DNA of 64,000 bases from Cristatella mucedo (taxonomy: Eukaryota; Bryozoa; Phylactolaemata; Cristatellidae). The translations under genes were made by a program, and so were the position numbers. Under the pieces are notes generated by a model. It was not told the origin of the DNA. It ran no database searches and saw nothing but the letters and a program-made list of their open reading frames with translations. Of this stretch, positions 58,021-64,000 are shown piece by piece (position 1 is the stretch's first letter; each line of letters opens with the position of its first letter). The stretch covers positions 6,822,501 to 6,886,500 of the forward strand of contig WPIO01000013.1 in NCBI GenBank assembly GCA_009760855.2, read 5' to 3'.

Positions 58021-58996
58021 CTGCAAAAGAAATAATGAAGGAGAGATCGAGCAAGAGTCGCACTCAACAAAATGGCAAGCGCAGCGAAAACCTACAGCCC
58101 ACGCCTTTTTAATTTGGAAGCAAACCTTACGAGCCACAAGCAAGTCGCTCCGAGAGCGCGTGCCCGGTGGACAGCTGATCGTCAGAGGCGGAGGAAACCC
58201 GCGGCTGAAGGTGGCCTGATCACGAGCCAATGGAAAACAGGGAACGGCTCGCATGACGGGTGCCTGACGCTGAGCTCAGATTAGCAGACACACGATCGCT
58301 TTTACTACTGAGTTAATAAATATTTATGTTAAATATTTCAAATTAATTAATATAGTTGCTTCAATTGCATCCGCGAACTCTTTACACTTGAAAAAGCTGC
58401 TGTCGTTTCGGCATGCTCCGTGCGATGCTCGCCGACGCTTGGTGTGCCGGGGTTCAGCGGCACTTCCCGCCCCACTAGATACTGATTCTTGCATCTTTTC
58501 AATTCTGCACCTTTCTTACGCACCGTCGTTACCTTAGGAGAAAGCTATTTATATTTTCGTTGCCACTGCTTAGAGTCACGGCGGTAGCGGCCCGCACGTT
58601 AATCACGACGTCGAGGCGGCTCGCGGGGAACTCCGTAATGCTTCCGTCAGGCTCATATCGCCGGCTTCTCGCGAATCCCGCTCTCATCGCAAAAATTCTG
58701 CCCCAATTTCACATTCTACAACGTACGGCGCCGGCGCCCGCCGATCGAGCCGAGCGGAGCGAGACGGGATCGCTGCGTGCACCTCCCCGAGGTCGGCCAA
58801 TTCGGCCGGCGGGTCGCGGCGTCCGCTCGCATCCCGCAGCGGCGAACGATAGGCTGAGCTCGGTGGCGCTTCCCAAATAGCGGCCGCGTTCTGGGGGCTG
58901 GAAGCAGTAAATACAGTTGCAGTTTGGTGTTTGTTAGCTGCAGCAGCACCCTCAGCTTGTAGTTGGAAGGAGGCTGCGGTGGCTGAGAACCCTCGG
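58021..58996. other. SC5D upstream region with a GC-rich island (about 58560-58880)
   Basis: 58560-58880 is rich in CG dinucleotides and contains overlapping open frames on both strands, none recognisable. It is the best candidate for the SC5D promoter and untranslated first exon, given the acceptor at 58021. Confidence 0.4.
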
Positions 58997-59170
58997 AATA
59001 ATAACAATAAAAATAACAATAATGATACACTTGCACAGCCTCCTCAGAGAACCCAATCTCTTTCTGGGTCCTTTCCATGTGCTGCAAAAGAAGCTTGGTT
59101 GAATGGTTAGTGGTAGCATGCTCAATGACAACGAGCATAACGTGGTTGGAGATGATTGATGTAAACGGAC
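58997..59170 (-). mobile_element. LINE-A 3'UTR copy
   Basis: A degenerate (AAT)n tail, then ctcagagaacccaatctctt and the 3'UTR segment. At 59195-59290 a plus-strand scrap reads RGSVLGSVLFTVYTNYL, the RT motif PQGSVLGP. Confidence 0.6.
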
Positions 59171-59594
59171 AAACATCGCCCGAGGAACCGCTGAAGTGTT
59201 GGGTACATCGCGGCTCTGTGCTTGGTTCGGTTCTTTTCACGGTTTATACAAATTATTTAACTCACCCGATGGCGTCACTACATCCCTTCACTTGACCACA
59301 TTTAAGAAGATGTTGTGTGCGCCAGGGCTGCTTGTCCTGTTGCAATAAGTGAAGCACACGGTCTATAATGTATACCTCACCTGCAGGCAATAGTTACGCC
59401 ATTGATGCAGCTCACCGTCAAGCCACTAATGTACGTTATATTCTCGACGTGGCTGCGGTGATTCAGTAAGCTCTCATATATGTACGCATCGAGAAAAATA
59501 AAGATCGAGTCTCGTTGACCGTCGACGTCCGTACTGTCCTACGTGAGACTCCATTAGAGCTGCAGTCGCCGGAGCTCCGGAGCCACTGTAATGC

Positions 59595-59875
59595 AACAAA
59601 GCTTGAAACGCATCCACTTATCACAGCATTTATTGTGTCCATTCGATTCGTCCGATGTGTGTTTATGCGTGCTGCCACGGTGCAAGCTGCCACTAACCAT
59701 ATTTGCATGCTGACCCTGTGCATGTCGCCTCCAACCATGTTATGCTCGTTGCCTTTGAGCACGCTACCACTAACCATTCGATCGTGCTTCCTTTGCAGCA
59801 AACGTGAAGTGCCTAGAAAGAGATTGGGTTCTCTGAGGGCACTATAACAATTGTATTATTATTATTATTATGTGC
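59595..59875 (+). mobile_element. LINE-A 3'UTR copy with (ATT)n tail
   Basis: It contains catgctgaccctgtgcatgt, the conserved 3' end (gtgcctagaaagagattggg) and a tattattattattatta tail. Only the 3'UTR is present. Confidence 0.7.
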
Positions 59876-60458
59876 ATGTTATTATTATTATTGTTATCAT
59901 TATGTGCACATGGTCGGCATGCAAAGATGGTTAGTGGCAGCATGCAAGGTATCGAAATGAAACTATTAATGCGAAAGTAGTAATAGACCCGGTCTCAAAA
60001 TTAGTGCTAATACGCAATACGCATGCGCCAAGGGGTGCCGTTCGCTGGTGCAATCAGGAGCGTCAGATCGTGAGTACAGTTCACGTCACTGCACCGAATT
60101 CGCCTCGCAGCATCGCCGAAGCAATGGCACGCGATCGCAATGGCGCCGCTCGTGCCGATTCGTCCTTTTCTGCTGCACGAGAGATTGGAGCACTGTCACT
60201 GCTATTCGGCTACGGCTTACCGTCACAGTGCTCCTTCTCTAGACAGACGTACACCATATTTGTAGCTATTGCGATAAAAAAAAGAAGAGAATCGAGCCGC
60301 AAGAAAACGTCGTTGTGCCGTAAATAAATTCTACAGAAATTCTTAGCGCTCAGCGGGAATCTCCGAAACATAGAAGGCGGGACTACAGTCAGCCGATGCG
60401 CTCTGTTTAACGTGAGCTATGACCAGCTGGACGAGCCTACAATCAGTCAAAGGGTGGC

Positions 60459-60511
<53 letters not shown>

Positions 60512-61956
60512 GTATATATATATATAATATTGATGTCTCGGCGCTGGTTGGCATTGGCGAATCTCACGGGTCTCGTAAGGTCGAGGAAGTTCTAAGAGCG
60601 ATTAGTCTTCTTAATCATTCAACTCGGCAATACTCCGCCGATCGTCGGAAAATGCTGAATGCGAGTTGGGTTCTTCTCGTGGAGGTTGCAGATCGCTCGG
60701 TATCGATATGCATACACTTAAGTTTTGCTATTTTCAAGTCCTGCAACACCCTCGAGCTTAGCATTCCGCTGTTGTATTGAAATATTCAATGTCACGCACA
60801 CGCGGGCTTGTGCTTCCGGTGCACTCACTCACAAACACTATAAGACGAGCTCAAGAAACGGATGCGGAACTGTGCATACAAGATTTACTATTTGCAAAAA
60901 CTAAACGCAAGAATTAAGTATTTTTTAAGTCGCCCGCAATTTTTTCGCATTAAGGCTTGCGATCTCAATGAAAAATGCAATAATATCTGGAGCTAACGAG
61001 TAATAGAGTCTACAGCGGTCTAAACGCTGTACAGAGTCTAAACGATGGTGGCCACATTCCTCAATTCGGTTCGCTCAGTCAGAAGGACGCACGGTGCGGC
61101 CACAAGCTTCTCCGTAGGCCCCCCCCCCCTGCGCCCCATAGTCATGCAGCGATTGCAGAGCCGTCCGATCGGACAGCGGTGCCGACCATCGGACAGGCGT
61201 CACACCGCTTGTCTTGCGTGCAGCTTCGTCTGGCGGAAGTAAAACAGTTGCAGCGGTATAGGCAGAATGAGCTCCAGCAAGTGTTTTTAAAATATTCCCT
61301 TTGAGGGCTTCGCTTAATACCACCGCTTGCCTGATGATTCAAGTCATCCTGTTGTGCCTCTAGCCAACCGCAAATGCTTTGCAGACAATGTCTTTCGTTT
61401 GCCTCTTCTAAAGACTGGAACTCGCAATCGACAGACGTAACGGCAAATCGTGACTTGACAATAAAAACAAAATTAAAAGCCCACATGCTTCTCATATCAC
61501 TTGGATCCTTCGTGGACGGAAGAGCCGTCCGTGGTATGACAATGATTTATACATATTACCTACGACGCAGGCTAGGTTTGGTTGGCTGGGTCAGCTGTAA
61601 TGGGATATGGGTCACCAGCTTCGCCGGGACCTGACTTACTGGCTTGGCCGGATATGCCACGACACCATTTAACGGGGACTTTTTGAAGCCAGACGTCAGC
61701 CGGATCAGTCATGCTATTGGGCACTCTCGGTCTTGCCCCGTGACTCTTAGATGAGTGCCAGCATCTTTAACCTGGGCCAAACAAGATCTGATTTGTACGG
61801 CAGTAATCTCACTTTCTATGTGAGCGTACCTTTGCCAAACTGAGGTCAAAGTTTGAGGAGCAAATGGGATAGATCTCTAACCACAATCGCTGTACTAAGG
61901 GCATACTCAGAAGCCTCTATCGACGTCGTGACGGATAAAATTACGCCTTGTAAGAT
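59876..61956. other. Intergenic DNA, no recognised gene
   Basis: It includes a (CA)n plus (TA)n microsatellite (60460-60529). Open frames at 61045-61500 on both strands have no recognisable homology. A poly-C run lies at about 61120. Confidence 0.35.
60460..60529. repeat. (CA)n microsatellite followed by (TA)n
   Basis: About 23 CA units followed by tatatgtatatatatatata. Confidence 0.95.
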
Positions 61957-62320
61957 AATAATAATAATAATAATAATAATGCACTTGATAAAGCCCCCTC
62001 GGATAAATCAATCTCTCTCTAGGCGCTTTACATTTTCTACAAAGGGAAATGCAATTGAATGATGAGTAATATTATGCTTGATAAACAAACAAAATGAGTA
62101 CCATGGTTAGGGGTGACATGCACACGGTCAGCATGCAAATGTGGTTAGTGGCAGCATGCACAGTGTCAGCATGCATAAGCACATCAAGGACGAATCACAG
62201 GGACCCACTAAATGCTGTCCTAAATAGGCGTGTTTTTAAGTTCTTTTTAAATGTGGTCAGGTCAGGGGATGTTCTGACGCAGGTCGGGAGGGAGTTCCAG
62301 GCTTTGGGAGCATAAGATAA
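61957..62320 (-). mobile_element. LINE-A copy, 3' part
   Basis: An (AAT)n tail at 61957-61981, the conserved 3' end and 3'UTR, then minus-strand coding of AWNSLPT-like and DLTTFKKNLK sequence. Truncated at about 62320. Confidence 0.7.
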
Positions 62321-62567
62321 TCAGGGGGAGCACTAATCCCAATGCTTTTAACGTTGCCGAAGGCTTTCACCATGTTGACGTCCCAGCACAATGGGGGCTC
62401 TGCTTGCTTGCGTCAAAATTTATTAAGGGGTAGACACGTCAGTTAAGTTAGCGAAAAACGTGGCTAGGTAATTAGCCATCCCTTGCAGTCGAAAATCGTC
62501 GAATCTTGATATAAGCATAAGGTTATAAGCACTGATGGCATTCACCTTGAAGAGAGGGGCCTGTATA

Positions 62568-62735
62568 TAATTAACTTGTATAGCGCCATAAGAAAACTTA
62601 ATCTCTACTTAGGCGCTTCAAGAATGGCGCGGGGCTCCAACCCACGACCTTGGTCATTAAATAAATTTAACTTGACCTCAGTTGTATAAGGTGAGCACCT
62701 TAGCCACTGGGCCAAACCAGCGAGGCATGTAATAA
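62568..62735 (-). mobile_element. SINE-1 copy
   Basis: The reverse complement of SINE-1, with the 3' end (gcgccataagaaaacttaat), B-box complement (ggctccaaccc) and head (ccttagccactgggccaaac). An extra AT-rich stretch interrupts it at about 62657-62675. Confidence 0.65.
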
Positions 62736-62945
62736 TAACAACAATAATAATAATATATTTGATAGAGCGCCCTCAGAAAGCTTAATCTCTTTCGAGGCAT
62801 TTGAAATTTACTGCAAAAGAAGCACGATCGATTGGTTAGTAGTAGCATGCTCGATGACAACAAGCATACAATGGCTAGGGGTGACATGCCCAGGGTCAGC
62901 ATGCAAATACGGTTAGTGACAGCATGGACAGTGTCATAACCGCAT
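62736..62945 (-). mobile_element. LINE-A 3'UTR copy
   Basis: A degenerate (AAT)n tail, 3' end (gcgccctcagaaagcttaat) and 3'UTR (catgcccagggtcagcatgc). It directly abuts the SINE-1 copy. Confidence 0.65.
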
Positions 62946-63484
62946 AATCACATATTCGTGGGAAGCAAGTTTATCGAACGTGAGGTTAGACAGTTTAAGC
63001 ACCCTCACCTCATGGAGAATTACTGAATAGTCCATACAGCTAGCAAGCGCTGCCAATCGCTTAGATTCATCGGCAATATCCGCTCGGGCTGCACATTCTT
63101 TGCGCTATTCATAGGTAATTTTGGTGAGTTGGCTCCCAACTCGTTTGCCACTGGAACTGCGGCAGCACTTTGGAAGGTCGACCAGGAGACAGGTGATCTT
63201 TAGATCTCTCGAAGCGAATGAAGCAATTTCCCAAGTTGCATCTTTTCCGAATCTCACTCTTCTCACCGCAGTTATGCTTGTCAACCAGAGAGCACCGGCA
63301 TGCAATGCCGCACGCCTCCGAACCATAATCGACACACCTCCAGCCAGAGGCGCAGCCATTGCTCGCCCGCCGGCGCGTGCGGATTGTAGCGAGCCCCGTA
63401 GCTCGCAACGAATCGAGCTGCGGAAGGACTGGCGTAAGAGGCCTAAGAACCGCAAAGAACAAACAGTTGACAGTGAGCAAGCAT
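62946..63484. other. Intergenic DNA, no recognised gene
   Basis: Long open frames on both strands at 63105-63480 reflect raised GC. No similarity recognised. Confidence 0.3.
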
Positions 63485-63655
63485 TAGCTGATTTAGCAGC
63501 CTCACTTGTACAGCGGCCGAAGAGCCTAATCGGCTATCACCGCGGATCGCCCCAATTGCAGGATTCGAGCCTGCGAACCCTCGGTGTCGTAAAGAGCGAA
63601 AACCTCACCTCCTGGGCTATCGCGTACGCTCACTCGATGGCGTGCGAAAAATGTA
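63485..63655 (-). mobile_element. SINE-2 copy
   Basis: The reverse complement of SINE-2, with tail (agctgatttagcagcctcac), B-box complement (ggattcgagcc) and head (acctcacctcctgggctatc). Confidence 0.65.
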
Positions 63656-63959
63656 GCGCATAAATGACATGTATAAAAGCTACGTGCCGAAGGCTGCGCC
63701 ACCGACTCGCCTCTAGAGCCGCTCTTGAACGCTTTCCTGGCAGCCTCCTTCCAGTCACCCCTCTTCCCGCTTCCCGTCGAGCGGGCGCGAGCTTCCCAAA
63801 GCGGCCGAGCCGGAAAACGGGACGGCTTGAACGCCCGCAGCGATCACACAGACTCCGCGGCGCCTTCGGCCCAAAGTCTGTCGAAAAGCTGAGAATGCTG
63901 GGAGCGTCGACTGCCTTAGACACTCGCATTCCCCTTGACCGCAGCCAAGCTAGTTGTGG

Positions 63960-64000
63960 CATTCATGGTATCGATCGTGCTTCCTTAGCAGCAAATGTAA
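63960..64000 (+). mobile_element. Start of a LINE-A 3' end, cut by the window edge
   Basis: The last bases (cgatcgtgcttccttagcag, then caaatgtaa) match the LINE-A 3'UTR just before its conserved 3' end. Confidence 0.45.

Noticed and set aside
61045-61500. Possible exon on either strand (82-117 codons)
   Set aside because: No recognisable domain, no consistent splice sites, and composition like the surrounding intergenic DNA.
63105-63663. Overlapping open frames of 116-180 codons near the right edge
   Set aside because: Open on both strands in a GC-raised segment and partly running into a SINE-2; no similarity recognised.

Overview
This is nuclear DNA of an animal, most likely a non-vertebrate. 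The genes are split by many GT-AG introns, and their proteins align along their length with human orthologues as I remember them. Introns and intergenic DNA are full of LINEs, tRNA-derived SINEs, DNA transposons and microsatellites. I cannot name the species. Nothing bacterial, viral or organellar was seen, and there is no CRISPR array or operon.

Layout. (1) 329-17858 (+): NAT10, the RNA cytidine acetyltransferase, in 23 coding exons (1061 aa). (2) 17859-22370: intergenic, with inverted SINEs, LINE tails, and a GC-rich leader. (3) 22371-23840 (+): an intronless rhodopsin-type GPCR, probably a peptide receptor. (4) 23841-30627: intergenic, with SINEs, LINEs and a decayed transposon-derived gene. 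(5) 30628-40719 (-): NDUFS2, the 49-kDa subunit of mitochondrial complex I, 13 exons (466 aa). (6) 40720-40934: a 215-bp head-to-head promoter with an ETS-type site. (7) 40935-53253 (+): RBM42, an RRM protein, 5 exons (472 aa). (8) 53683-58005 (-): SC5D, sterol C5-desaturase, 3 coding exons (289 aa), tail-to-tail with RBM42. (9) 58006-64000: repeats and GC-rich DNA with no gene I can support.

The five genes share no pathway. NAT10 (ac4C in rRNA/tRNA) and RBM42 act on RNA, NDUFS2 in respiration, SC5D in sterol synthesis, and the GPCR at the membrane. The only regulatory coupling the sequence suggests is the shared NDUFS2/RBM42 promoter.

Repeats. LINE-A is a CR1/L2-like family known here by its 3' reverse-transcriptase module, a conserved hairpin-like 3' end and an (ATT)n tail. 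LINE-B ends in (ATAC)n. SINE-1 has a tRNA-like head and a 3' end resembling LINE-A; SINE-2 has a tRNA-like head and its own tail. There are also decayed Tc1-like fragments. The most notable item is a 185-bp non-autonomous hAT element at 50537-50721 that closely resembles the horizontally transferred SPIN family and has a perfect 8-bp target-site duplication. Exon boundaries were placed by hand from protein similarity, splice consensus and phase; no alignment was run.
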